Positions 1 through 9,387 are shown, counted from the first letter of the stretch. The stretch: 12,826 nucleotides of DNA from CAZCDM01 sp964497475 (GCA_964497475.1 CAZCDM010000058.1:1-12826); one strand, 5' to 3'. A program made the numbers and translations. The notes: generated from the letters alone by a model not told the origin.

Positions 1-16
1 GGAAAGGACAGGCACA

Positions 17-90
<74 letters not shown>

Positions 91-100
91 AGGCCGCTTT

Positions 101-116
101 ACCCGGCAGGCCGGGT
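101..116 (-). other. hairpin in tRNA-Asp 5' leader
   Basis: The 16-bp sequence ACCCGGC-AG-GCCGGGT is a perfect inverted repeat with 7-bp arms and a 2-nt centre, 10 bp before the mature tRNA 5' end and inside the predicted leader. It may be a structure used or tolerated in RNase P processing. It has no T tract on the minus strand, so it is not a terminator for that direction. Confidence 0.5.
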
Positions 117-130
117 TTCACGAGTCGTGC

Positions 131-158
131 AGTATAGCAGATGGCGGCAAGCGGTCAA
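131..158 (-). promoter_or_regulatory. sigma-70 promoter of tRNA-Asp
   Basis: On the minus strand a -35 box TTGACC (158-153) is followed by a 16-bp spacer and a -10 box TATACT (136-131). This is close to the vegetative consensus. The predicted start is near 124-125, giving a leader of about 34 nt before the mature tRNA 5' end at 90. It lies downstream of the ftsH stop, so the tRNA can be transcribed independently of the operon before it. Confidence 0.8.
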
Positions 159-282
159 TACCGATTTTCCCACGGCGGAAAAAATCCTGCCCCGCGAGGT
201 CACGAGTGCCCCATGGCCAATGCCCCCTGCATAGCCACGGTCCAAGGCGGCCGCGCCGCATCCAGCAGAACGGTTCCCGGGG

Positions 283-2346
<2,064 letters not shown>

Positions 2347-2439
2347 AGCGAGGGGTTCCTGTGGCGGTGGGAATGCGGGCCACACGCTGCGGCGGGTCGG
2401 TATGAAACCCGGCAGCGGGGGCGTGGTTGCGGCGCGGGA

Positions 2440-2988
2440 TCAATACTGACCCCAGTCGGCCTCCATGCTTTCGACGATCCGCCGGGCCAGGCGGTCCATG
2501 AGATCTTCGCTGCCGCGGAAGAAGTCTTCGTTGTACGGATCGCTGGGCAGGTAGACGCAGGAATAGCGGTAGCGTTTCCGCTCGGCCAGCATCTGTCCGC
2601 TGCGGAGGTCTTTCCAGGTCCAGGTCACCAGGAAGGTGATCTGGATTTCGCGAGGCTGGCCGGTATCGGTGTTCATCGAGAGCGTCGACTGGGTGATCTG
2701 GTCGATCGTGCCGGTGAGGATCGAGTCGGCCCGGTCTTTCAGCGTGACCTTGTAGGGCGTATCGAGTTCGATGCGTTTGATCAGCGCCTCGGTCAGGCGG
2801 GTTTCCAGGTCGCGCCGGTAGACCTCCTTGCCGCGTTTCCACATGGGCACGGCGACGGTCTGCACGCCGGTGCGGTACTGGTTCTGGGCGGTGTAGCCCA
2901 TCAGGGTTGCGTTGGAATCGCACCCGGCCAGAATGCAGAGCATGGCCAGGGCCGAACATGCCACAGCGAGTTTCGTACGATCGTTCAT
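2440..2988 (-). CDS. lptE: LptE-like outer-membrane lipoprotein (LPS assembly)
   Basis: The 182-residue product resembles LptE (RlpB), the lipoprotein that plugs the LptD barrel and helps place LPS in the outer leaflet of the outer membrane. It has a lipoprotein signal peptide with lipobox LAGC (Cys23). The family pattern follows: GYT near the mature start, VQTVAVPMW (about 43-51), a helix with LETRLTEALIKRI, then YKVTLKDRADSILTGTI with the conserved Ala-Asp and Leu-x-Gly. Length is normal for the family. Residue +2 after the Cys is Asp, the inner-membrane retention signal in E. coli, but that rule is not general outside enterobacteria. The start is supported by AGAGGA 5 nt upstream, which overlaps the stop codon of the preceding TPR gene (9-nt gap), so the two are probably translationally coupled. 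LptD is not in the window. The family call rests on pattern recognition only. Confidence 0.82.
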   Translation of the reverse strand: MNDRTKLAVACSALAMLCILAGCDSNATLMGYTAQNQYRTGVQTVAVPMWKRGKEVYRRDLETRLTEALIKRIELDTPYKVTLKDRADSILTGTIDQITQSTLSMNTDTGQPREIQITFLVTWTWKDLRSGQMLAERKRYRYSCVYLPSDPYNEDFFRGSEDLMDRLARRIVESMEADWGQY

Positions 2989-2997
2989 GGTCGTCCT

Positions 2998-4134
2998 CTA
3001 GGGCGTGGGGAAGGGCTGATTGGGCAGGTCTTCGAGGTTGATGGTTTGGGGACGGGTGTCCCTGGGTTCGTCGGGCTCGTCGGCGACGGCCTGGTCGGTC
3101 GATGTCGTATCGCCCGCGGCGGGGGTGTCGGTCGCTACGGGGTCCGGGGCTGTGTCGACCGGCGGGGCCGGTGCGTCCTCGGGGGCCAGGGGCTCGTAGC
3201 CGGTGAGCTGGTCGAGCTTGTCCTGGGCCGAGCCGGCCCAGTGGGTATCGCCATACTGGGCGATGACCTGGCGGTAGTAGTAGACCGCCGCACGGGGGTG
3301 GTTGGTCCGCTGGTAGAACTGGCCGGCATGGAAGACCTTGTGGGCCAGCGAAAGGCGGATGTCTTCCAGGATGCCGGGGATGTTTTCCTTCTGCCCGGCG
3401 CGGGGGTAGGCCTGGGCGAAGACGCGGAACCGCTCGGCCGCTTCGAGCAGCGGCGTTTCGTCGTACCGTACGCCGCGGTAGTCCAGCAGGTTGCCCCGGG
3501 CGGCCTGGAGCATGGCGTAGGCGCGGCGCGTGGAGGAGGGATTCTGCTTGACGAACTCGTCGTAGACTTTGATCGCCTCGGGGTACTGCTGGTGGTTGAA
3601 GTGATGATCCGCCACACGCAGCAGGGCTCGCTCGCCCAACTCCGTGCCCGGGGCGTGGGTGGCGATTCGCATGAGGATGTCGATGCCCTCATCGATGGCT
3701 GAGAGGCGGAGGATTTTGAACGCCCGCCGCTTGCGGCCTTTGAGGAACGCATCGCCGATGATGAACTCGCGGTCGAGGGCCCGCTCGAAGAACGGCCCGT
3801 TGGGGTAGCTGGCGACCTGGCGTTCGAACCACTTGTAGGCGTCCCAGTAGTGGCCGCGATTGATCGCGGCCTGGCCGGCGAGGCAGAGGGCCTCTTCGCA
3901 CAGCGGGCTGTCGGCATGCTTGATGAGGAACTCCTCGGCCAGCTCGACAGCCTGTTCGTTAGCGCCGTCGTTGACGTGCTGGCGGATCGTCTGCAGGGCG
4001 AAGGCGGCCGTGCCCGGCTCGGGCGGCTTGGGCTGGACCCACTTGCTGCCGTCCCAGACCATCTCCGCGCAGAGCCCGCCTGGGCCGATGAGAATCATCA
4101 GCAGGACAGCCCAGAGTCGTGTTCGCTTGGTCAT
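2998..4134 (-). CDS. BamD/TPR-like periplasmic protein
   Basis: A 378-residue secreted protein made largely of tetratricopeptide-type helical hairpins. After a Sec signal peptide (about 1-23, ending LCA before Glu) comes a short Trp-rich segment (MVWDGSKWVQPKPPEP). TPR-like repeats follow from about 45 to 310, including NEQAVELAEEFLIKHADSPL, HYWDAYKWFERQVASYPNGP and QQYPEAIKVYDEFVKQNPSS. The pattern matches the BamD/YfiO (ComL) group of outer-membrane assembly scaffolds. It lacks a proper lipobox (GGLC rather than L-x-x-C), so it may be soluble in the periplasm rather than lipid-anchored. The tail (315-378) is low-complexity Pro/Ala/Asp/Thr. The ATG at 4134 was chosen for GGA 8 nt upstream and because the signal peptide starts there; extending to 4287 would run through the promoter. 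First gene of the lptE-ftsH operon. A general TPR protein unrelated to Bam is possible. Confidence 0.72.
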   Translation of the reverse strand: MTKRTRLWAVLLMILIGPGGLCAEMVWDGSKWVQPKPPEPGTAAFALQTIRQHVNDGANEQAVELAEEFLIKHADSPLCEEALCLAGQAAINRGHYWDAYKWFERQVASYPNGPFFERALDREFIIGDAFLKGRKRRAFKILRLSAIDEGIDILMRIATHAPGTELGERALLRVADHHFNHQQYPEAIKVYDEFVKQNPSSTRRAYAMLQAARGNLLDYRGVRYDETPLLEAAERFRVFAQAYPRAGQKENIPGILEDIRLSLAHKVFHAGQFYQRTNHPRAAVYYYRQVIAQYGDTHWAGSAQDKLDQLTGYEPLAPEDAPAPPVDTAPDPVATDTPAAGDTTSTDQAVADEPDEPRDTRPQTINLEDLPNQPFPTP

Positions 4135-4189
4135 ACCGTCTTTCCGCAGGGTCGGCGCAGAATCACACCGCCAACTCTTCAATCCGTCG

Positions 4190-4217
4190 ATTATACACCT
4201 CTGCCCGGGCGGTTCAA
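4190..4217 (-). promoter_or_regulatory. sigma-70 promoter of the BamD-like/lptE/ftsH operon
   Basis: On the minus strand TTGAAC (4217-4212), a 16-bp spacer and a perfect TATAAT (4195-4190). The predicted start is near 4183, about 49 nt before the ATG at 4134. It sits in the 110-nt gap after the nucleotidyltransferase gene, so the envelope operon has its own vegetative promoter. No other promoter-like sequence was seen between lptE and ftsH. Confidence 0.8.
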
Positions 4218-4244
4218 GCGAACTGTGAGTCAGGGACGAGGGCG

Positions 4245-5567
4245 TCAGGATCGCCGGCGGGGCATCTTTCGACCGCAGGTGGGGCAAGGCTGGCCCGGGG
4301 CGGGACAGTCGGGGAACTGCCGGGCCTGGCGGGCTAGGGCTTTCTGCTCGGCGGCGACAAGTTTTTCCGCCCGGGCCAGAGCGGCCCGCCGGCTGGTGAG
4401 CGTCTCGTCGAGCTGGAGGTCGTAGAGCTTGCGATGGACCTTGCCCAGGGCAGGCCCTTCGTCCAGGCCGAGGGTTTTGAGGTCGGCCCCGGTGACGTAG
4501 GGCTTGGGGGCGATTTTATTCGGGTCGATCGAGCCGATCCGCCGGGCGATGCGGCGGGCCTGGGTCTGCTCGGCGGTTTCGATCTCCTCGCGGACGGACC
4601 ACAGCGTCCGCAGGCGGTCGACGTGTGGCCCGGCCAGGATGCGCTTCAGCGAGGCGAGGTTCATCTCCGCAGCCGACCGCCACGCATGGCGGTGCGTGCT
4701 GAAGTACAGCAGCGCGTCGCGCAGCTCGTTGGAAGCGCCCCATCGCTTAACCAGCGTGCGGATGGCTGTGGCTGAGAGGTTCATCAGCAGCGCCCCGAAG
4801 GTGAGGATCGGGTCTTTCTTCGGCGCGACCGCGTTGACGCGACGCAGCGCGATGGGCCAGACGTCGTTGCTGGCGAAGAATTCCGGCAGGACCTCGCGCG
4901 CCAGCCGAAGCTCGCGCATCAGCTCCAGGGCAGCCCCGGCGGTTTCCTCGGCGAGCATGCGGGTCATCTCATCGGCGATGCGCTCGCCGGAGATTTCCGC
5001 GATGCGCGGGGCGGTGCGCCGGATGGCGGCGGCAGTATCGGCCTCGAGGCGAAAGCCCAGCCTCGTTGCGAACCGCACGGCCCGGAGCATGCGGAGGTAG
5101 TCCTCGGCGAAGCGCTGCTTCGGCGAGCCGATGGTGCGGATGATGCCCGCAGCCAGGTCGCCGCGCCCGCCGACGTAGTCGATGACCTCCTCGCCCAGCG
5201 GATCGTAGAACATCCCGTTGATCGTGAAGTCGCGCCGCTCGGCGTCGTCGCGCGGCGTCGAGTAGACGACCTGGTCGGGCCGGCGGCCGTCGCTGTAGGA
5301 GACGTCGGAGCGGAAGGTGGCGACCTCGACCATGCGGCCGCGAAGCAGCACGACGGCCACGCCGAACTTCGCCCCGACCATCAGCGTGCGGTCGAACAGC
5401 TCGGCCACCTGCTGGGGGGTCGCGTCGGTGGCGATGTCATAATCCTTGGGGCGCGTCTCCAGGAGCATGTCGCGCACGCACCCGCCAGCGAAGAGGGCCT
5501 GGTAGCCCGCATCACGCAACTGTCGCAGCACCGCCAGGGCGGTCGATTTGTCGGCTTCCTTGGCCAT
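4245..5567 (-). CDS. CCA-adding enzyme / poly(A) polymerase family nucleotidyltransferase
   Basis: A class II nucleotidyltransferase of 440 residues, the family that adds CCA to tRNA 3' ends or, in some members, poly(A) tails to RNA. The head domain shows GGCVRD (28-33), the metal-binding pair in KDYDIAT (Asp42 and Asp44), ERRDFTINGMFYDP around 110-123 and RMLRAVRFATRLGF (159-172), the start of the RNA- and nucleotide-binding neck. The helical C-terminal part is less conserved. The protein ends in a Cys-rich tail, with Cys421, Cys428 and Cys431 (C-x6-C-x2-C) and a basic RKMPRRRS end. This resembles a partial zinc knuckle and is unusual for the family. Sequence alone cannot decide CCA addition versus poly(A) addition. 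The only tRNA here lacks an encoded CCA, so the genome needs CCA addition. ATG at 5567 is preferred over a GTG at 5606, although its ribosome site is weak. Confidence 0.9.
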   Translation of the reverse strand: MAKEADKSTALAVLRQLRDAGYQALFAGGCVRDMLLETRPKDYDIATDATPQQVAELFDRTLMVGAKFGVAVVLLRGRMVEVATFRSDVSYSDGRRPDQVVYSTPRDDAERRDFTINGMFYDPLGEEVIDYVGGRGDLAAGIIRTIGSPKQRFAEDYLRMLRAVRFATRLGFRLEADTAAAIRRTAPRIAEISGERIADEMTRMLAEETAGAALELMRELRLAREVLPEFFASNDVWPIALRRVNAVAPKKDPILTFGALLMNLSATAIRTLVKRWGASNELRDALLYFSTHRHAWRSAAEMNLASLKRILAGPHVDRLRTLWSVREEIETAEQTQARRIARRIGSIDPNKIAPKPYVTGADLKTLGLDEGPALGKVHRKLYDLQLDETLTSRRAALARAEKLVAAEQKALARQARQFPDCPAPGQPCPTCGRKMPRRRS

Positions 5568-5650
5568 GGGCCCATTGTAGCGACTCGACGCGCGGGGGCA
5601 AAGCACTGCGATGCGTTCCGAGCGAAACTTCGGCCGCCGCGTGAATTGTT

Positions 5651-5678
5651 TTGGAATCTCGCCGTGCTGGCCGATAAG
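5651..5678 (+). promoter_or_regulatory. possible promoter of the oxidoreductase/ThuA operon
   Basis: In the 165-bp divergent spacer, TTGGAA (5651-5656) and GATAAG (5673-5678) are separated by 16 bp, each matching 4 of 6 consensus positions. The start would be near 5685, about 48 nt before the ATG at 5733. The match is modest, and no better candidate was seen on this strand. Confidence 0.35.
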
Positions 5679-5732
5679 GTTACTCTCACATGGCTGCTGC
5701 GTGGCGGCCGAGGACTACGAAAGGAATACCCG

Positions 5733-6779
5733 ATGGCGACCTACAAGAAACCGGCGGACGTAAAAATTGGCGTGATTGGCTATGGCGGAGCATTCAACAT
5801 GGGGCGGATTCACCTCAACGCCCTCCAGGCGGCCGGGGCTGTGCCCACGGCGGTGTGTGACATGGACAAGGCCCGGCTGAAGACGGCCGAGGAGGAGTTC
5901 CCCGGCATTGAGACGTACACCTCCGTCGCGACGATGCTCAAGAACTCCGAGGCGAACTTCATCGTCATCATCACGCCGCACGACACGCACGCCAAGCTCG
6001 CCCTGCAGTGCCTCCGGGCCGGGCGCCATGTCTGCTGCGAAAAGCCCCTGGCCATCACCACCGCCGAGTGCGACCGCATGATCGCCGAGGCGAAGAAGCG
6101 CAAGCTCGTGCTGACGACCTACCACAACCGCCACTGGGATGGCATTATCCTCGAAGCCCTCAAGCAGATCAAAACCAAGGGCGTCATCGGCGAGATTGTC
6201 CGCATCGAGGTGCACATGGGCAGCTACGGCCAGCCGAAGGACTGGTGGCGGTCGAGCAAGTCGATCTCCGGCGGCATTTTGTACGACTGGGGCGTACACC
6301 TGCTGGAATACGCCCTGCAGCTGATCGACTCGGATATCACCGAAGTCTCCGCCTTCGCGCACAAGGGCTTCTGGGCACCGAAACTCAAGTGGAAAAAGGA
6401 TTCCAACGAAGACGACGCGACCGCCATCGTCCGCTTTGCCTCGGGACAGATGCTCTCGCTGAACATCACGCAGCTCGACGCCAATGCCAAGCAGGCCGAC
6501 CGCGGCACAATGGAAGTCACCGGCACGAAGGGCACGTACATCGGCGACCAGGTCGGCTGGAAGACCATTGTACCCAAGGCCGGCGGCAAGGTCGTCACCA
6601 CCACCGGCAAGAACACCGCCAGCGACTGGAACGCCATTTACCAGAACGTCGTGGATCATCTCGTCAAGGGCAGCAAGCTGGTGATTACGCCGGAGTGGTC
6701 CCGCCGGCCGATCCACATTCTGGACCTCGCCGATCAGTCCATCAAGAAGAACAAGGCCCTGCCGGCCAAGTACAAATAG
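5733..6779 (+). CDS. Gfo/Idh/MocA family NAD(P)-dependent oxidoreductase
   Basis: A 348-residue cytoplasmic dehydrogenase of the glucose-fructose oxidoreductase / inositol dehydrogenase family, which oxidise or reduce hydroxyls on sugars, inositols and their derivatives. The N-terminal Rossmann fold has IGVIGYGGAFNMGRIH (12-27) with a glycine-rich loop. The family hallmark EKPLAIT is at 103-109, and the C-terminal domain carries YDWGVHLLEY with Asp185 and His189 in the usual catalytic positions. There is no signal peptide. The start at 5733 follows AAGGA with an 8-nt spacing; the open frame extends upstream to 5646 but has no site there. It is followed after 9 nt by a ThuA-domain gene, a pairing frequent in planctomycetes and verrucomicrobia and linked to catabolism of carbohydrates. 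The substrate cannot be told from the sequence. Confidence 0.93.
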   Translation: MATYKKPADVKIGVIGYGGAFNMGRIHLNALQAAGAVPTAVCDMDKARLKTAEEEFPGIETYTSVATMLKNSEANFIVIITPHDTHAKLALQCLRAGRHVCCEKPLAITTAECDRMIAEAKKRKLVLTTYHNRHWDGIILEALKQIKTKGVIGEIVRIEVHMGSYGQPKDWWRSSKSISGGILYDWGVHLLEYALQLIDSDITEVSAFAHKGFWAPKLKWKKDSNEDDATAIVRFASGQMLSLNITQLDANAKQADRGTMEVTGTKGTYIGDQVGWKTIVPKAGGKVVTTTGKNTASDWNAIYQNVVDHLVKGSKLVITPEWSRRPIHILDLADQSIKKNKALPAKYK

Positions 6780-6788
6780 GACACCACC

Positions 6789-7457
6789 ATGAACGCATTG
6801 ATCGTATACGGAGGGTGGGAAGGTCACGAGCCCGAGCCCGTCGCGAAGATTTTTCAGCGGGAGCTGAAGAAGCGCAAGGTCACCGTCGAGATGTCGACCG
6901 ATCTCAATGACCTGACCAAGACGAAGCTCAAGGGCTTTGACGTGGTGATTCCGCACTGGACGATGGGCGAGCTGCCGGCCCGGGCGTGGGAGGCGCTCGA
7001 CCAGGCCGTCCGCGGCGGCATGGGCGTGGCTGGCTGTCACGGCGGCGCGGGCGATGCCTTCCGCGGCAGCCTGGGCTTCCAGTGGATGATCGGCGGGCAG
7101 TTCGTCGGCCATCCGCTCGTCGGCAAGTACGAGGTCCACCTCACCGAGACGACCAACCCCATCACCGCCTGCCTCCCGACCAGCTGGACGTATGACTCCG
7201 AGCAGTATTATCAGTTGGTCGACCCGGGCGTGAACGTGCTGGCTGAGACGGTGTACGACTACGACGGCCATAAGGTAGTCCACCCGGTGATCTGGACCAA
7301 GAGCTGGGGCAAGGGACGGGTGTTCTACTCGGCCCTGGGGCACGCCGCCAAGGAGTTCAAGACCTACCCCAAGGTCCTGGAGATGACCATCAACGGGTTG
7401 CTCTGGGCGGCTGAGGGCAAGGCGGCCTCGCGAAAGAAAATCACCCGACGAAAATAG
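6789..7457 (+). CDS. ThuA-domain protein (trehalose-utilisation-like)
   Basis: A 222-residue cytoplasmic protein with the ThuA-like fold, related to class I glutamine amidotransferases. In rhizobia ThuA acts with the oxidoreductase ThuB in catabolism of trehalose and related disaccharides. Seen here are the N-terminal strand ALIVYGG (3-9), VIPHW (54-58), GVAGCHGGAGDAF (79-91) at the nucleophile-elbow position, IGGQFVGHP (101-109), SEQYY (137-141) and the C-terminal HPVIWTKSWGKGRVFYSALG (165-184). It ends in a basic tail (KAASRKKITRRK). AGGA overlaps the stop of the upstream gene and the gap is 9 nt, so the two genes are almost certainly co-transcribed. This pairing parallels thuAB, but the substrate is unknown. 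The 3' end faces the repeat array and no terminator hairpin was found directly after it. Confidence 0.9.
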   Translation: MNALIVYGGWEGHEPEPVAKIFQRELKKRKVTVEMSTDLNDLTKTKLKGFDVVIPHWTMGELPARAWEALDQAVRGGMGVAGCHGGAGDAFRGSLGFQWMIGGQFVGHPLVGKYEVHLTETTNPITACLPTSWTYDSEQYYQLVDPGVNVLAETVYDYDGHKVVHPVIWTKSWGKGRVFYSALGHAAKEFKTYPKVLEMTINGLLWAAEGKAASRKKITRRK

Positions 7458-7475
7458 CAGCCCAGCCAACGATCA

Positions 7476-7752
7476 CTATTTCCCCGGCCGATATTTTTTG
7501 CATATTGGCCCAACACAGGCCGACCGGCAACGCACGCTATTTCCCCGGCCGATATTTTTTGCATANNNNNNNNNNNNNNNNNNNNNNNNNNNNNNNNNNN
7601 NNNNNNNNNNNNNNNNNNNNNNNNNNNNNNNNNNNNNNNNNNNNNNNNNNNNNNNNNNNNNNNNNCAACACAGGCCGACCGGCAACGCACGCTATTTCCC
7701 CGGCCGATATTTTTTGCATACTGGCCCAACACAGGCCGACCGACAACGCACG
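7476..7752. repeat. 61-bp tandem repeat array, interrupted by an assembly gap
   Basis: Units start at 7476, 7537, 7692 and 7753, each with CTATTTCCCCGG; the spacing is 61 bp on both sides of the gap. The complete units 7476-7536 and 7692-7752 differ at only two positions (T/C after GCATA, and CCGGCAAC versus CCGACAAC). Unit 7537-7565 is cut by the gap, and 7666-7691 is the end of another unit. On the minus strand each unit contains CAAAAAATATCGGCCGGGG plus AAATAG, which reads KKYRPGK-stop and matches the end of the adjacent sigma-54 regulator (7753-7777). The array lies between two convergent genes. Units are homogeneous throughout, so this is a tandem array and not a CRISPR. Confidence 0.95.
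7566..7665. other. assembly gap (100 Ns) inside the repeat array
   Basis: Exactly 100 Ns, a conventional placeholder for a gap of unknown size. The last base before and first base after fall at unit positions 29 and 36 of the 61-bp repeat, so the true missing length should be 6 + 61n bp. Open frames reading through the Ns have no meaning. Confidence 0.97.
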
Positions 7753-9336
7753 CTATTTCCCCGGGCGGTACTTTTTGTAATCAATGTCGAGCTGTTTGGC
7801 GCGGTAGCCGAGGATTCGGCTGGTCGTGCCGAGCTGCCGGGCGGCGGCGGAGATGTTCCCACCGGTGGCTTTGAGGGTATCGACGATGATGTCCCGCTCG
7901 AAGGTGTCAACACGCTCCTGCAGCGTGCCCGTGCCGGACGTGTCCGTCGCGTCGGAGGTCTGCAACGTCGGCGGCAGGTGGTGGGCGTGGATCACGCCAT
8001 CGTTACTCAACAGCACGGCCCGTTCGATGCAGTTCTCCAGCTCCCGCACATTGCCCGGCCAGTGATACATCACCATCATGTTGATCGCCGCGGTGGTAAT
8101 CCGCCGGACGTCCTTGCCCATTCGCCCGGCGTAGCGTTCCACGAAGTAGTCAGCCAGCAGCGTAATGTCATCCTTGCGGTCGCGCAGCGGCGGCATGTTG
8201 ATCGGGAAGACGAAGATGCGGTAGTAGAGGTCCTGGCGGAAGTCCTGGGTTTCGACGAGGGCTTCGAGGTCGCGATGGGTCGCAGAGATGATGCGGACGT
8301 TGGCCTTGACGGTGGTGTTCGAGCCGACGGGTTCGTACTCGCGTTCCTGCAGAAGCCGGAGCAGCTTGACCTGCGTGGCGGGGGTGAAATCGCCGATCTC
8401 GTCAAGGAAGAGCGTCCCGCCGTCGGCTTCGGCGATGCGGCCCTGACGGGCTTTGATCGCGCCGGTAAAGGCGCCCTTCTCGTGGCCGAACAGTTCGCTC
8501 TCGATGAGGTTCTCGCTGAGGGCGGCACAGTTGACCTTGATGAACGGCTGCTCGGCCCGGGGGCTGGAGTAGTGAATCGCGTGGGCGACGAGTTCCTTGC
8601 CCGTGCCGCTCTCGCCGCGGATCAGCACCGTCGCATCCGAGGGCGCGACTTGCTGGATCATCCGGTAGACCTCGCGCATGGCGGAGCTGTTGCCGATGAT
8701 GTTCTCCGGGCGGAAGCGGTCCTGGAGTTCCTCGCGTAGGCGGAGGTTCTCGGCCTCGAGGGCCTGTCGTTCGATGGCGGCCTGGCGCCGGGCGCGGGCG
8801 TCGTTGGCGATCATGCTGGCGATGACCGACATGGCGCGGACGATTTCCTCGGTCGGCCCGGTGGGGTTGTAGGGGCGGTCGGCACTGAGCACGCCGATGA
8901 CCTGCGTGCCGATGGAGATCGGAACGCAGAAGAAGCTCATCTCCTCGTCGTTGCTCTGGCTGCGGCGGTGGAGGCGGTCCAGGAAGGCCGGCTCCTGGGA
9001 GACCTGCGGGATGACCTCCGGCCGGCCGGTCTTGACGACCCGCCCGACAATGCCCTCGCCATACTGGTAGCGAACCGACAGCCGATCGGCCTGGTCAAGC
9101 TCGTGGGCGATCTCGGTCATCAGCTCGCGACCGTCGGCCGAGAGAAGCATGATCGTGCCGCGCCGCAAGCCCATCTCGCTCTCCATCAGCTCGAGAACCT
9201 CCGTGAGCATCTCCTGCTGCGAGCGGCCCGAGGAGAGAATCCGGCTGATGCCGAACATCGCCTCGAGCCCCTGGCGGTACTGCCGCTGGAGGTGTCGGCT
9301 GCGGTCGCGACTGGAATCGCTGCTGGCGGAGGTCAT
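7753..9336 (-). CDS. NifA-type sigma-54-dependent activator (GAF-AAA+-Fis)
   Basis: A 527-residue enhancer-binding activator that uses ATP to open sigma-54 promoters. Domains in order: a GAF sensor (about 25-180), a coiled linker (about 180-205), the AAA+ domain (about 212-440) and a Fis-type HTH (about 490-517). Motifs are Walker A GESGTGKE (241-248), sigma-54-contact loop GAFTGA (288-293), Walker B GGTLFLDEIG (306-315), WPGNVRELE (426-434) and HTH GGNISAAARQLGTTSRILGY (492-511). Architecture and length match NifA, whose GAF domain binds 2-oxoglutarate in Azotobacter. It has no receiver domain, so it is not NtrC. The cysteine cluster of oxygen-sensitive NifA proteins is absent; the only cysteines are 137, 270 and 436. 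It is divergent from amt, whose spacer holds a sigma-54 promoter and paired inverted repeats, so control of amt is the likely role. No nif structural genes are present. The 3' end is the diverged first copy of the tandem repeat. Confidence 0.93.
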   Translation of the reverse strand: MTSASSDSSRDRSRHLQRQYRQGLEAMFGISRILSSGRSQQEMLTEVLELMESEMGLRRGTIMLLSADGRELMTEIAHELDQADRLSVRYQYGEGIVGRVVKTGRPEVIPQVSQEPAFLDRLHRRSQSNDEEMSFFCVPISIGTQVIGVLSADRPYNPTGPTEEIVRAMSVIASMIANDARARRQAAIERQALEAENLRLREELQDRFRPENIIGNSSAMREVYRMIQQVAPSDATVLIRGESGTGKELVAHAIHYSSPRAEQPFIKVNCAALSENLIESELFGHEKGAFTGAIKARQGRIAEADGGTLFLDEIGDFTPATQVKLLRLLQEREYEPVGSNTTVKANVRIISATHRDLEALVETQDFRQDLYYRIFVFPINMPPLRDRKDDITLLADYFVERYAGRMGKDVRRITTAAINMMVMYHWPGNVRELENCIERAVLLSNDGVIHAHHLPPTLQTSDATDTSGTGTLQERVDTFERDIIVDTLKATGGNISAAARQLGTTSRILGYRAKQLDIDYKKYRPGK

Positions 9337-9387
9337 GGCCTGCTCTACCGGGTAAAAGAAAAGCGGAAATAAATGGCAACAATTTTC

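Noticed and set aside
5715..7469. 584-codon open frame on the minus strand
   Set aside because: It is antisense to the oxidoreductase and ThuA genes, both with clear families and ribosome sites; the composition is typical of a shadow frame.
7482..7499. Rho-independent terminator in the repeat (CCGGCCGATATTTTTTG)
   Set aside because: A T run is present on the plus strand but only the short palindrome CGGCCG precedes it, with no loop able to form a stable stem.
7504..7519. Sigma-54 promoter within each repeat unit (TGGCCC with GG-N10-GC)
   Set aside because: The spacing fits by virtue of palindromic GGCC blocks on both strands, but the -12 part AGGC and the -24 part TGGCCC are poor matches to TGGCAC-N5-TTGC.
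7476..7752. CRISPR array
   Set aside because: The whole 61-bp unit is conserved between copies with just two substitutions, so there are no variable spacers, and no cas genes are present.
7498..8739. 413-codon open frame on the plus strand through the gap
   Set aside because: It reads through 100 Ns and then antisense to the sigma-54 regulator; the repeat stays open only by chance of composition.
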